NCBI GenBank assembly: GCA_963718355.1
Contig: CAVQZA010000016.1
Coordinates: forward strand, 1 to 64,000
Direction of reading: 5' to 3'
Source of the DNA: CAVQZA01 sp963718355
GTDB taxonomy: Bacteria > Actinomycetota > Thermoleophilia > Gaiellales > Gaiellaceae
DNA length: 64,000 bases
Below the pieces are notes generated by a model. The model had not been told where the DNA came from. It did not search any database and worked only from the letters and a program-made list of their open reading frames with translations. The position numbers and the translations under genes were made by a program. Positions 25,383 through 34,471 of the stretch are shown piece by piece. Within the stretch, counting starts at the first letter, position 1; each line of letters opens with the position of its first letter.

Positions 25383-26264
25383 GTGACCCAGTTCCTGCAA
25401 CAGGTCGTGAGCGGGCTCGCCTCGGGCGGGGTCTACGCCTCGCTCGCCCTCGCTCTCGTGCTGATCTACCGCTCGACCGAGGTGATCAACTTCGCGCAGG
25501 GCGAGATGGCGACGTTCACGACCTACGTTGCGTGGCAGCTTCTCCACTGGGGCGTTCCGTACTGGGCGACGTTCGTGCTCACGCTCGCCTTTGCGTTCGT
25601 GTTCGGGGTCACGATCGAGCGCGTCGTGATCCGGCCGTTCGAGCATGGGCCGGTGCTCACGATCGTGATCGTGACGATCGGGCTCCTCGTGTTACTGAAC
25701 GGGCTCGACGGCTGGATCTGGGGTGCGGAGATCAAGTCGTTCCAGAGCGCGTTCCCGACCAACCCGATCTCGATCGGCGGCGTCGCGTTTTCGTGGCAGG
25801 ACATCGGCGTGATCGTCGTCTCGCTGGTCGCCGTGTTCCTGTTATGGCTCTTCTTCCGCTATACGAAGGTCGGGCTCGCGATGCGCGCGGCTGCGGTCAA
25901 TCCGGACTCTGCGCGGCTCACGGGCGTCCGCGTCGGCTGGATGCTCGCGCTCGGCTGGGGGCTCGCCTCGATGCTCGGCGCGCTCTCGGGGCTGATGATC
26001 GCGCCGGTCGTCTTCCTCGACCCGGGGATGATGCAGACCGTCCTGATCTACGCCTTCGCCGCAGCGGTGCTCGGCGGTCTCCAGAGCCCGGTCGGTGCGG
26101 TCGTCGGCGGCCTGCTTCTCGGCGTGATGCTCAACCTGCTCGGCACGTACGTCCATGTGATCACGCCGGAGCTGCGCCTGCCCGTGGCGCTGGCCGTGCT
26201 CCTCGCCGTGCTCCTCGTCAAGCCGTCGGGCCTGTTCGGGCGCATGGTGGTGAGGAAGGTTTGA
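25383..26264 (+). CDS. livH: Branched-chain amino acid-type ABC permease (LivH)
   Basis: 293 aa with about eight membrane helices. The opening FLQQVVSGLASGGVYASLALALVLIYRSTEVINFAQGEMATF is the LivH family pattern in part, with N-F-A-Q-G-E in the second helix. GTG 25383 begins 1 nt after the livF stop. The substrate class, hydrophobic amino acids or related amides and acids, comes from family knowledge only. Confidence 0.93.
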   Translation: MTQFLQQVVSGLASGGVYASLALALVLIYRSTEVINFAQGEMATFTTYVAWQLLHWGVPYWATFVLTLAFAFVFGVTIERVVIRPFEHGPVLTIVIVTIGLLVLLNGLDGWIWGAEIKSFQSAFPTNPISIGGVAFSWQDIGVIVVSLVAVFLLWLFFRYTKVGLAMRAAAVNPDSARLTGVRVGWMLALGWGLASMLGALSGLMIAPVVFLDPGMMQTVLIYAFAAAVLGGLQSPVGAVVGGLLLGVMLNLLGTYVHVITPELRLPVALAVLLAVLLVKPSGLFGRMVVRKV

Positions 26265-27196
26265 CCCGCGCGCTGGTGATCAGGCTCGCGGCGATCGGCG
26301 GAGCGGCCGCGCTCGTCGTGGTGCTCGGCTTCACGATGACCGACTACCACCAGTACCAGGGCGGGATCGTCGGCTACTACCTGATCGCAATCCTCGGCCT
26401 CAACATCCTGACCGGCTACACGGGGCAGATCTCGCTCGGCAACGGCGCCTTCATGGCGGTGGGCGGCTACACGACCGCGATTCTCTGCGGCCATCACGGC
26501 TGGGGGGAGCTCTCGACGATCCCGGTCGCCGCTGTCGTGGCGGGCACGGTGGGTTTCCTGTTTGGAATCCCGGCGCTGCGCCTCGCCGGCCCGTACCTCG
26601 CGCTCGCGACCTTCGCGATCGCGGTCGCAGTCCCGTCGCTCGCGAAGCGGTTCGACCACTTCACCGGCGGCTCGAGCGGGATCATTCTGCCGATCCGCAC
26701 CGGCCACTTCCTCTACTGGGCGAGCTGGATCTGCGTGGCGATCGCGTACGGCGTCGCGTGCCTTCTGCTGCACGGCCGCGTCGGGCGTGCATTCCGTGCG
26801 GTGCGGGACAGCGAGGTCGCGGCCGTCTCCTCTGGGGTCGACCTCGCGCGTTACAAGACCCTTGCGTTCGGCGTCTCCGCGGCCTACGCGGGCGTCGCCG
26901 GGGCGCTGCTCGCGATCGGCGCCGGGTACACGAACCCCGACACGTTCCCCGTCACGCTCTCGCTCTACCTCCTGATCGGCGCCGTCGTGGGCGGGCTCGG
27001 CTCGCTCTGGGGTGTGATCTTCGGAGCGCTTTTCATCGAGTTCCTGCCGCTGTACGCGCAGAACGTCTCGAAGCAGGCACCCTCGGTGATCTACGGGCTG
27101 CTGCTGATCGCGATCATGCTCGTGATCCCGACCGGCGTCGTGGGCCTTGTGCGGCGCGTCATGGCTCTATCTAATCGCGTTACCACTCGTCCATAA
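26261..27196 (+). CDS. livM: Branched-chain amino acid-type ABC permease (LivM)
   Basis: 311 aa with multiple helices. GLNILTGYTGQISLGNGAFM and the cytoplasmic loop RVGRAFRAVRDSEVAA are LivM signatures. The start is TTG 26261, overlapping the livH stop by two bases, with GAGGAAGG just upstream as a Shine-Dalgarno. ATG codons further in would cut the first helix. Confidence 0.92.
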   Translation: MTRALVIRLAAIGGAAALVVVLGFTMTDYHQYQGGIVGYYLIAILGLNILTGYTGQISLGNGAFMAVGGYTTAILCGHHGWGELSTIPVAAVVAGTVGFLFGIPALRLAGPYLALATFAIAVAVPSLAKRFDHFTGGSSGIILPIRTGHFLYWASWICVAIAYGVACLLLHGRVGRAFRAVRDSEVAAVSSGVDLARYKTLAFGVSAAYAGVAGALLAIGAGYTNPDTFPVTLSLYLLIGAVVGGLGSLWGVIFGALFIEFLPLYAQNVSKQAPSVIYGLLLIAIMLVIPTGVVGLVRRVMALSNRVTTRP

Positions 27197-27200
27197 ATCG

Positions 27201-27220
27201 TGCGCCCCGATGAGGGGGCA
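27201..27220 (+). promoter_or_regulatory. Hairpin between livM and livK
   Basis: TGCGCCCC and GGGGGCA pair around the loop GATGA with one bulged G. There is no T-run, so it is not a classic terminator. Such stems between permease and binding-protein genes can protect the binding-protein mRNA or dampen upstream genes. Confidence 0.35.
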
Positions 27221-27241
27221 CACATCGAGGAGGTAACTCAG

Positions 27242-28483
27242 ATGGGCAAGAGGATCTACGCACTGGCAGCGGCGGTGCTGGTCGCACTTGCCGTACTTGT
27301 CGGCGTCAGCGCCGGCGCGGGCGGTACGCCGGGCGTGACGAGCAAGTTGATCTCGATCGGCGGCACGTTCCCGCTCAGCGGCCCGGCTTCGTCCTACGGC
27401 ACGATCCCGCAGGCCGAGGCGGCGTACTTCTCATACTTCAACTCCCTGAAGCAGCCGGGAGGCAAGCGCGGCGTCTTCGGGCGCCAGATCAAGTTCACGT
27501 TCCTCGACGACGGCTACAACCCCGCGCAGACGGTGCAGCTCACGCGCCAGCTCGTCGAGCAGTCCAAGGTCTTCGCGATCTTCAACAGCCTCGGCACCGA
27601 GCCGAACGAGGCGGTTCGCGCGTACCTCAACCAGGCCAAGGTTCCACAGGCACTCGTGGCAACCGGCGCGTCGGAGTGGGGCACGCTCGCCAAGCAGTAC
27701 CCGTGGACGATCGGCTACCAGCCGACCTACGTCAGCGAGGCGTACGCCTACGGCCAGTTCATAGCCAAGAAGGTCTCCCAGGCGAAGATCGGCGTCCTCT
27801 ACCAGAACGACAGCTATGGCAAGGACTACATCGCGGGCCTGAAGCTCGGGCTCGGCGCGAAGCAGTCTCAGATCGTGGACACGGAGGGCTACGAGGTGAC
27901 GGCGGCCGACGTCGGCTCCCAGATCGCGAAGCTGAAGGCGTCCGGCGCGAACACGCTCTGCATCTTCGCGACGCCGAAGTTCTCGATTCAGGCGTTCGCG
28001 ATCGCGGCGAAGTTCGGCTGGAACCCGATCATCTTCAACAACTCGGTCTCGGCCACGGCGACGCTGATGGGCATCGCGACGGGAGCCTCCAGCGCGTCGA
28101 CGACGAACGGGACGATCACGGCCACCTACACGAAGGATCCCGCCGACGCGAAGTGGGCGAACGACGCGGGAATGAAGCTCTACAAGAAGATCATGGCCGC
28201 GTACTACCCCAAGGGGAACGTCAACGACCAGTTCAACATCTACGGCATGTCTGCCGCGTGGACGATGGTCAGGGCGCTCCAGGGTGCGGGGCCGAAACCG
28301 ACCCGCGCATCGCTGATGGCGTCGCTCCGGAGCATGAACTACAGCGACAACCCGTTCCTGCTCCCGGGGATCAAGGTTCAGACGAGCGCGAAGAACCCGT
28401 TCCCGATCCAGCAGCAGCAGCTGACCCGCTGGACGGACGGGAAGTTCGTCAACTTCGGGCCGCTGATCAAGGGCATCGGCTAA
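27242..28483 (+). CDS. livK: ABC transporter substrate-binding protein (LivK-like)
   Basis: 413 aa, type I periplasmic-binding fold (Peripla_BP_6). Residues 1-27 form a signal peptide. No Cys follows it, so there is no lipobox, and the anchoring is unclear. LISIGGTFPLSGPASSYG, FLDDGYNPAQTVQLTRQLVE and GVLYQNDSYGKDYIAGLK are family segments. ATG 27242 has a strong GAGGAGG. It closes the livGFHMK operon and shares its stop region with a convergent phosphatase gene. It resembles the orphan binding protein at 32610-33830. Confidence 0.92.
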   Translation: MGKRIYALAAAVLVALAVLVGVSAGAGGTPGVTSKLISIGGTFPLSGPASSYGTIPQAEAAYFSYFNSLKQPGGKRGVFGRQIKFTFLDDGYNPAQTVQLTRQLVEQSKVFAIFNSLGTEPNEAVRAYLNQAKVPQALVATGASEWGTLAKQYPWTIGYQPTYVSEAYAYGQFIAKKVSQAKIGVLYQNDSYGKDYIAGLKLGLGAKQSQIVDTEGYEVTAADVGSQIAKLKASGANTLCIFATPKFSIQAFAIAAKFGWNPIIFNNSVSATATLMGIATGASSASTTNGTITATYTKDPADAKWANDAGMKLYKKIMAAYYPKGNVNDQFNIYGMSAAWTMVRALQGAGPKPTRASLMASLRSMNYSDNPFLLPGIKVQTSAKNPFPIQQQQLTRWTDGKFVNFGPLIKGIG

Positions 28484-29148
28484 CGCCGGCGGTACTGCGC
28501 CCAGAGCACTTCCATCGTCGTCTCCCGTCCGGCCCGGTGTACCGGGTCGGACGGGGCGACGTTGACCGCCCTGACGATCCAGCCAGAGGGGCCGAGGTCG
28601 AGGACGTTGATGCAGCCGGGCGCCTGCTCGAAGCCGCCGAGGAGGACGCGCTCGCCGATGAGGGCGCGCGAGAGGATCGCTCGGTTGACTCCGCCGTGTA
28701 GGACGACCAGCAGCGTGTTCCAGGCTTCGTCGGCGACGATTGCGTCGAAGGCGGGCGTGATGCGGTCCAGGAACTCGCCGACCGTTTCGCCGCCGAGGAA
28801 GCGCCGGGTCTCGGGGATCGCGCCCTCGAAGAAGCCGACGAAGGCCTGTTCCGCCTCGTCGCCGGGGAGGTCTTCGAGCCGGCCGCCGCGCATCTCCTGT
28901 AGCTCGGGCACGATGTCGCGCTCGAGGCCGGGCGCGACGAGCTCGGCGGTCTCCTCGGTGCGGCGCAGCCCGCTCGTGACGACACGGTCGAGCGGCTCGC
29001 CGTTCAGCGCCGCCCCCGCTGCCAGCGCCTGCGCGCGGCCAAGCTCGGTCAAAGGCACGTCGTCGGGCGGCACCGGCCGGCCGTCCGCGTCGAAGTAGGC
29101 CACGTCGCCGTGGCGCATCAGGTAGACCCGCCTCCGCACGACGGTCAT
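28480..29148 (-). CDS. Histidine phosphatase superfamily protein
   Basis: 222 aa from ATG 29148. The catalytic motif is YLMRHGDV (R-H-G), the second Arg lies in VVTSGLRRTEETAEL, and the second His in LVVLHGGVNRAIL. Substrates range from phosphoglycerate to proteins and nucleotides, so none is assigned. The long upstream reading frame in this phase is antisense to the acyl-CoA dehydrogenase and is not coding. The start lies 9 nt from the divergent dehydrogenase start, so the promoters must overlap both genes. The stop overlaps the livK stop. Confidence 0.88.
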   Translation of the reverse strand: MTVVRRRVYLMRHGDVAYFDADGRPVPPDDVPLTELGRAQALAAGAALNGEPLDRVVTSGLRRTEETAELVAPGLERDIVPELQEMRGGRLEDLPGDEAEQAFVGFFEGAIPETRRFLGGETVGEFLDRITPAFDAIVADEAWNTLLVVLHGGVNRAILSRALIGERVLLGGFEQAPGCINVLDLGPSGWIVRAVNVAPSDPVHRAGRETTMEVLWAQYRRR

Positions 29149-29157
29149 TATCACGGT

Positions 29158-30333
29158 GTGGAGCGAGCCGAGCAGGTGCGCGCCTTCCTGGAGGCGCACG
29201 TGATCCCGAACGAGCCTGTGTTCGAGCGTGAGGACGACTCTTCGGAGACGTTGATCCGCGAGCTCCAGGGCAAGGTGAAGGCGGCCGGGCTGTGGGCGCC
29301 GTTCATCGGGCCCGAGGCGGGCGGCACCGGCACCGGCTTCATGGACTACGTCTTCCTGAACGAGATCATCGGGCGCAGCGCTTGGGCGCCGCTCGTGTTC
29401 GGCTGCCAGGCTCCCGACTCTGGCAACGCCGAGATCCTGCACCTCTTCGGGACGCCAGAGCAGCAGGAGCGCTGGATGGTGCCGCTGATCGCGGGTGAGA
29501 TCCGTTCGTTCTTCGCGATGACCGAGCCGGAGGTGTCCGGCTCCGACCCGACCGGGCTCCAGGGGCGCGCGGTGCGCGACGGCGACGAGTGGGTGATCGA
29601 CGCGCACAAGTGGTTCTCGAGCGGCGCCGACGGAGCTGCGTTCGGGATCGCGATGGTCGTCACCGACCCCGAGGCAGAGCCGCACCGGCGGCTGTCGCAG
29701 ATCATCGTCCCCGCCGACGCGCCGGGGTTCGAGGTGGTGCGGGCGATCCCGGTGCTGGGGCACGCGGGCCGCGGCTGGATGACGCATTGCGAGGTGCGCT
29801 ACACCGGCGTGCGCGTGCCGGTGACGAACACTCTGGGTGAGCCGGGCGACGGCTTCCGCATCGCGCAGAAGCGGCTCGGGCCGGGGCGGATCCACCACGT
29901 GATGCGCTGGCTCGGCCAGATGCAGCGCGCGTTCGAGCTGATGTGCGAGCGTGCGCTCGAGCGGGAGGCGTTCGGCGGGCCGCTCGCCGAGAAGCAGACG
30001 GTGCAGAACTGGATCGCGGACTCCGCCGCCGAGATCCAGGCGTGTCGCCTGCTGACCCTCGACGCCGCGCGCAAGATCGACGCGGGCGACGAGGCGCGCG
30101 TCGAGATCTCACTCGTGAAGTTCTACGCGGCCCGGGTGCTGAACGACGTGATCGACCGCGCGGTGCAGGTGCACGGCGCGGCCGGCCTCACCGACGACCT
30201 GCCGCTCTCGACGATGCTGCGCCATGCGCGCGCGGGCCGGATCTACGACGGCCCGGACGAAGTGCATCGCATGGTCGTGAGCCGGCGGATCCTGAAAGCG
30301 TTCGCCGCCGGCGACGGCTGGACGTTCGACTAG
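29158..30333 (+). CDS. Acyl-CoA dehydrogenase
   Basis: 391 aa, a normal length. An FAD enzyme that introduces the alpha-beta double bond in an acyl-CoA. FFAMTEPEVSGSDPTGLQ is the conserved FAD/substrate loop, and VQVHGAAGLTDDLPLSTMLRHARAGRIYDGPDEVH is the C-terminal signature in part. The catalytic Glu equivalent cannot be fixed by eye; D in DGPDEVH is at the position of the common YEGTSEI region. GTG 29158 starts the N-terminal helix domain. It is divergent from the phosphatase and convergent with the SDR gene through a shared CTAG. Confidence 0.92.
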   Translation: MERAEQVRAFLEAHVIPNEPVFEREDDSSETLIRELQGKVKAAGLWAPFIGPEAGGTGTGFMDYVFLNEIIGRSAWAPLVFGCQAPDSGNAEILHLFGTPEQQERWMVPLIAGEIRSFFAMTEPEVSGSDPTGLQGRAVRDGDEWVIDAHKWFSSGADGAAFGIAMVVTDPEAEPHRRLSQIIVPADAPGFEVVRAIPVLGHAGRGWMTHCEVRYTGVRVPVTNTLGEPGDGFRIAQKRLGPGRIHHVMRWLGQMQRAFELMCERALEREAFGGPLAEKQTVQNWIADSAAEIQACRLLTLDAARKIDAGDEARVEISLVKFYAARVLNDVIDRAVQVHGAAGLTDDLPLSTMLRHARAGRIYDGPDEVHRMVVSRRILKAFAAGDGWTFD

Positions 30334-30980
30334 CGCGGGCCGGGCACGCCGCGGAACTCGTACACGAGCGGCTCGCGGCCGAGTTGCACGATCCACGCCT
30401 GGCCGGTCTCGCCGGAGCGAAGCGCCTGCAGCGCCGCCTCGGCAACCTTTTCCGGTGCGACGAGCGCCTTGCCCGCGAGGTAGCCGTCGCGGAGCTCCTG
30501 CGTGACGAGCGGCGTGTCGGCGAAGGCGGGACAGATCGCGTTGATCCTCACGCCGTGCTCGGTGAGCAGCCCGGGCGCCGCGCTGCGCACGAGCCCGATC
30601 AGCGCGTGCTTGGTCAGCCCATAGATCGGGTCCTCCTCGATCGGCGTCAGCCCCGCGAGCGAGACCGTGACCGCGATCGAGCCGCCGCGCATCACCGGGG
30701 TGAGCGCCCGCACGCCGTAAACGACGGCGTCGACGTTGACGCGCATGATCCGCCGGTACTCCTCGTCGCTCAGCCCGGTGAGGTCGGCGCGCGCGAGCAT
30801 GATCCCGGCGTTGAGACAGGCCACGTCGAACTCGCCCTCGAGCCGCTCCCAGGTCGCGGGCTCGCCGACGTCGTAGCCGTTCGCGAGATCCCAGACGACG
30901 ACCTCGTAGCCCTCCGACTCGAGCCGCGCGACGAGCGCAGCCCCGATCCCCGACGCGCCGCCGGTGACCAGCGCTCTCAC
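30330..30980 (-). CDS. Short-chain dehydrogenase/reductase
   Basis: 216 aa from GTG 30980. TGGASGIGAALVARLES is the cofactor site, NAGIM follows, and the catalytic Ser (VTVSLAG) and YGLTK are present. The acceptor Asp after the second strand (VVWDLANG) suggests NAD over NADP. GTG overlaps the TGA of the acyl-CoA synthetase gene (GTGA), so both are on one transcript. With the dehydrogenase gene next door it may take part in fatty or branched acyl oxidation. Confidence 0.88.
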   Translation of the reverse strand: MRALVTGGASGIGAALVARLESEGYEVVVWDLANGYDVGEPATWERLEGEFDVACLNAGIMLARADLTGLSDEEYRRIMRVNVDAVVYGVRALTPVMRGGSIAVTVSLAGLTPIEEDPIYGLTKHALIGLVRSAAPGLLTEHGVRINAICPAFADTPLVTQELRDGYLAGKALVAPEKVAEAALQALRSGETGQAWIVQLGREPLVYEFRGVPGPR

Positions 30981-32563
30981 GACACGAACATCTCGCGCAG
31001 CGCGGTCTTGCGGAACTTGCCGACGCCGGTCTTCGGGATCGCCTCCACGAACTCGAACCGGTCGGGCAGCCACCACTTCGCGAATCCCGGCTCGAGGAAG
31101 TCGTGCAGCTCCTCCGCGCTCGCGGTCTTCCCCTCGCGCAGGACGACCACTGCGAGCGGCCGCTCCTGCCACTTCTCGTCAGGGATGCCGATCACCGCGG
31201 CTTCGGCGACCGACGGGTGGCCCATCAACGCGTTCTCGAGCGCGACCGACGAGATCCACTCGCCGCCGGACTTGATCACGTCCTTCGTCCGGTCCTGAAT
31301 CTGGATGTAGCCGCGCGGGTCGAGCGAGACGATGTCGCCCGTCCTGAACCAGCCGTCACCGGTCCAGCGGTCGGCCTGCTCGGGAGTGTCGTAATAGCCG
31401 GCCGCGACCCAGGGCCCACGGATCTCGAGCTCGCCCATCGTCACGCCGTCGCGCGGCACCTCGTTCCCGTCGGCATCCCGCGCGCGCAGCTCGACGAACG
31501 GTAGCGGCAGCCCCTGCATCGCGATGTAGTCGAACCGTGTCTCCTCGTCGGCGTCGTCGAGGTCGGTGTGGAGGTCGGACTCGCTCGCGACCGGCGAGGT
31601 CTCGGTCATGCCCCAGCCGTGGATCACCGTCAGCCCGTGGCGCTGCTTGAAGCCGGCGATCATCGAGCGCGGTGCCGCCGAGCCGCCGACGAGCATCGCC
31701 TTCAACGCGGAGAGGTCCCAGCGCTCGGGCTCGGCGTCGAGCATCGCGAGGATCCCGAGCCAGATCGTCGGCACGCCCGCCGTGGCGCTCACGCGCTCCT
31801 GGGCGAAGTCGTCGAGGAGGCTCTCCGGGTCGAGGTGCGGCCCCGGGTAGACCTGCTTCGCGCCGAGCATCGTCGCGATGTATGGATAGCCCCACGCGTT
31901 CGCGTGGAACATCGGCACGACCGGGAGGATCACGTCTCGCTGCGAGAGATGGAAGCCGAGCGGCGCGGTGACGGCGACGCCGAAGGTGTGCAGCAGCGTC
32001 GAGCGGTGCGAGTAGACGACGCCCTTCGGCCGCCCGGTCGTGCCGCTCGTGTAACACATCGCCGCGGCCTCGTTCTCGTCGAGGCCGGGGTCGACCCACG
32101 CGTCGGGGTCGGCGCCTGCGAGCAGCTCCTCGTAGGTGTCCTCGACGACGAGTACGTGCTCGATCGGCGTGCGCTCGACGAACTGCTCGAGTAGCGGCAG
32201 GAGGGAGCGGTCGACGATCACGGCACGGTCGCCCGCGTGCGTCGCGATGTACGCGAGATCGTCCGGGTGGAGGCGGAGGTTCAGCGTGTGGAGGACGAGC
32301 CCACCCGAGGGGATCCCGAGGTAGGCCTCGAGATGCTGGTAGTGGTTCCAGGCGAGCGTCGCGACACGGTCGCCGCGCTCGAGCCCGAGCCCCGCGAGCC
32401 CGACGGCGAGCGCCCGCGAGCGTCGCGTCATGTCTGCGTACGTGTAGCGATGGAAGCTCTTGTCCGGCAGCCGCGAGACGATTTCCGAGCGCCCGAAGTA
32501 CGTCTCCGCTCGCCGCAGCAGCGCCGGCAGCGTCAACTGGAAGTCCATCATCAGGCCGTCCAT
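30977..32563 (-). CDS. Long-chain fatty-acid--CoA ligase, AMP-forming
   Basis: 528 aa from ATG 32563. It activates a fatty acid with ATP and CoA. The AMP-binding P-loop MCYTSGTTGRPKGVVYSH, the middle motif GWGMTETSP, and the C-terminal GWFRTGDIVSLDPRGYIQIQDRTKD with the late catalytic Lys in KTGVGKFRK are complete. MDGLMMDFQLTL is the usual N-terminus of this ligase group and decides the start. It leads the SDR gene in a two-gene transcript, divergent from the orphan binding protein. Confidence 0.94.
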   Translation of the reverse strand: MDGLMMDFQLTLPALLRRAETYFGRSEIVSRLPDKSFHRYTYADMTRRSRALAVGLAGLGLERGDRVATLAWNHYQHLEAYLGIPSGGLVLHTLNLRLHPDDLAYIATHAGDRAVIVDRSLLPLLEQFVERTPIEHVLVVEDTYEELLAGADPDAWVDPGLDENEAAAMCYTSGTTGRPKGVVYSHRSTLLHTFGVAVTAPLGFHLSQRDVILPVVPMFHANAWGYPYIATMLGAKQVYPGPHLDPESLLDDFAQERVSATAGVPTIWLGILAMLDAEPERWDLSALKAMLVGGSAAPRSMIAGFKQRHGLTVIHGWGMTETSPVASESDLHTDLDDADEETRFDYIAMQGLPLPFVELRARDADGNEVPRDGVTMGELEIRGPWVAAGYYDTPEQADRWTGDGWFRTGDIVSLDPRGYIQIQDRTKDVIKSGGEWISSVALENALMGHPSVAEAAVIGIPDEKWQERPLAVVVLREGKTASAEELHDFLEPGFAKWWLPDRFEFVEAIPKTGVGKFRKTALREMFVS

Positions 32564-32574
32564 CGCGTTCCATC

Positions 32575-32602
32575 TTGGGCCGCGAGAGAACCCCTGTAAA
32601 GT
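32575..32602 (+). promoter_or_regulatory. Promoter of the orphan binding-protein gene
   Basis: TTGGGC (32575-32580), a 16-nt spacer and TAAAGT (32597-32602), with ATG 32610 following after 7 nt and no Shine-Dalgarno. This predicts a leaderless mRNA. Confidence 0.55.
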
Positions 32603-32609
32603 AACCCGG

Positions 32610-33830
32610 ATGCGGAAGCTCTCGCTTTCAGTCCTCGTGCTCGCCATCGCGCTGGCCGTTGGTCTCACCAGCGCCTGGGGTCGCGAGTCCGCCGACCCCG
32701 GCGTGACGAGCAACTCGATCCTGCTCGGCGGCACGACGCCGCTCACCGGGCTCGCGTCCGGCTACGCCTCGGTCGCCCGCGGCGCCGAGGCCTACTTCAA
32801 GTACGTCAACGCGAAGGGCGGCGTCAACGGCCGCCAGATCACCTTCACGTACCTCGACGACGCCTACAACCCCGCGCAGACCGTGCAGGCGACGCGGCAG
32901 CTCGTCGAGCAGGACAAGATCTTCGCCGACTACGACAGCCTCGGCACCGAGCAGAACCTGGCGATCCGCGACTATCTCGCCCAGCGCGGCGTGCCGCAGG
33001 TGTTCGTCGCCACGGGCGCGCGAACCTTCGGCGCCGACTACAAGAAGTACCCGGGCACGATCGGCTACCAGCCGACCTACGCGGCCGAGGGCTTCATCTA
33101 CGGCCGGTACGTCCGCGGCACGAGCCCGAAGGCGAAGATCGCCGTGCTCTACCAGAACGACGACTACGGCAAGGAGCTGCTCACCGGGCTCAAGGCCGGG
33201 CTCGCGCCGCTCGGCAAGGCGATCGTCGCGACGCAGGGCTTCGAGGCGACCGCGACGGACGTCAGCTCGCAGATCTCGGCGCTGAAGGGCTCGGCCGCGA
33301 CGACGCTGATGATCTTCGGGACGCCGACGCCCACGATCCAGGCTTACGTCTCGGTGAACAAGCTCGGCTGGAAGCCGCAGATCTTCGTCAACGCCGTCTC
33401 GTCGGCCTCGCAGCTGATGAAGATCTCGGTCGCGAGCTCCAGCAAGGCGACCGTTGAAGGCTCGCTCTCGATCGTCTTCCTCAAGGACCCGACGAACCCC
33501 AAGTGGAAGAACGATCCGGCGATGAAGCTCTACCGCACGATCATGGCGAAGTACGGCACGGGCGATCCGAACGACGTCTTCAACGTCTACGCGATGGCGT
33601 CGGCCTGGACGATGGTCGACGCTCTCAAGCGCGCCGGGCCCAACCTCACCCGGGCCGGGCTGATGAAGGCGGTCACCTCGCTGAACGAGCCGGCCAATCC
33701 GTTCCTCCTGCCGGGAATCAAGATCAAGACGACGCCGTCGAATCGGTTCCCGATCGCGCAGGCGCAGATGCAGCGCTGGCACAACGGCGCCTGGCAGAGC
33801 TTCGGGCCGCTCCTCAGCGCACGGAGCTAG
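32610..33830 (+). CDS. Orphan ABC substrate-binding protein, LivK-like
   Basis: 406 aa. Residues 1-24 form a signal peptide, with no lipobox Cys. Segments such as DPGVTSNSILLGG, YLDDAYNPAQTVQATRQLVE and VLYQNDDYGKELLTGLK match the livK product of the operon upstream, so the two are paralogues. There are no permease or ATPase genes next to it. It may feed the livGFHM complex with a second ligand, or sense rather than transport. The leaderless promoter gives it expression independent of the liv operon. It overlaps the convergent SRPBCC gene by 17 nt. Confidence 0.9.
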   Translation: MRKLSLSVLVLAIALAVGLTSAWGRESADPGVTSNSILLGGTTPLTGLASGYASVARGAEAYFKYVNAKGGVNGRQITFTYLDDAYNPAQTVQATRQLVEQDKIFADYDSLGTEQNLAIRDYLAQRGVPQVFVATGARTFGADYKKYPGTIGYQPTYAAEGFIYGRYVRGTSPKAKIAVLYQNDDYGKELLTGLKAGLAPLGKAIVATQGFEATATDVSSQISALKGSAATTLMIFGTPTPTIQAYVSVNKLGWKPQIFVNAVSSASQLMKISVASSSKATVEGSLSIVFLKDPTNPKWKNDPAMKLYRTIMAKYGTGDPNDVFNVYAMASAWTMVDALKRAGPNLTRAGLMKAVTSLNEPANPFLLPGIKIKTTPSNRFPIAQAQMQRWHNGAWQSFGPLLSARS

Positions 33831-34446
33831 TGCGCGGGCCGCCGAGCCGGTGGCCTCGGGCGAGCATGAACGCGACGATCCAGAGCGTGACGGCGGCGAC
33901 CACCGAGGCGACCGCGAACACGGGGTCGTCGTAGATCACCGTGTAGACGACGCTGAGCGACAGCAAGAGGGCGAACAGCGCGACGCAGAACGCGGTGAAG
34001 AAATTGAACCAGCGAGGGACGGGCGCGCGGTCCTGCTCGATCAGCGCCTTGAGACGGTTCGTCGCGTCGTCGACGTACCAGCGCATCGCGGTGGGGAAGA
34101 ACGGGAAGCGGTTCGGCTTCTCGGCGTCGAGGGTGAGCGTGAGCGCCGTGCCCGCGCCGCGTTCCTCGAGCGTCCAGCCGAGCTCGACCGCGATCGGCCC
34201 CTGCACGGATCGCAGCGTCAACGCACTCGGCGACTCGAGCTCCTCGACGTCGTAGATCGTCGTGTACTTGTTGCCGAGGAACGTCGACGTCTCGACAGCG
34301 GTGCCGCCCGTCTCGAATGCGTCGCCCTCGAGGGGCCCGAACGTCACGGCGAGCGGTCGCCAGACGAGATGCTCCTCGGGATTGGCGATCACCGCGAACA
34401 CCGTTTCCGGCGACGCGTCGATCAGGATCTCCCGCTCGGTACGCAC
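33814..34446 (-). CDS. SRPBCC-domain protein with C-terminal membrane helices
   Basis: 210 aa. Residues 1-145 look like a START/polyketide-cyclase-type lipid-binding fold (MRTEREILIDASPETVFAVIANPEEHLVWRP in part). Two hydrophobic segments follow (WFNFFTAFCVALFALLLSL and VFAVASVVAAVTLWIVAFM), so it is probably membrane-anchored. Ligand unknown. GTG 34446 has TATCCT 8 nt upstream, overlapping the divergent fbiC -10. Confidence 0.8.
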   Translation of the reverse strand: MRTEREILIDASPETVFAVIANPEEHLVWRPLAVTFGPLEGDAFETGGTAVETSTFLGNKYTTIYDVEELESPSALTLRSVQGPIAVELGWTLEERGAGTALTLTLDAEKPNRFPFFPTAMRWYVDDATNRLKALIEQDRAPVPRWFNFFTAFCVALFALLLSLSVVYTVIYDDPVFAVASVVAAVTLWIVAFMLARGHRLGGPRTSSVR

Positions 34447-34454
34447 GAGGCCTC

Positions 34455-34464
34455 AGGATAGAGT
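34455..34464. promoter_or_regulatory. Overlapping divergent -10 boxes of fbiC and the SRPBCC gene
   Basis: Plus TAGAGT (34459-34464) is 7 nt from ATG 34472. Minus TATCCT (34455-34460) is 8 nt from GTG 34446. Both starts lack a Shine-Dalgarno. Confidence 0.45.
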
Positions 34465-34471
34465 CAGGCGG

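Noticed and set aside
28480..29898. Long reading frame continuing upstream of the histidine phosphatase
   Set aside because: Upstream of ATG 29148 it is antisense to the acyl-CoA dehydrogenase and has no domains.
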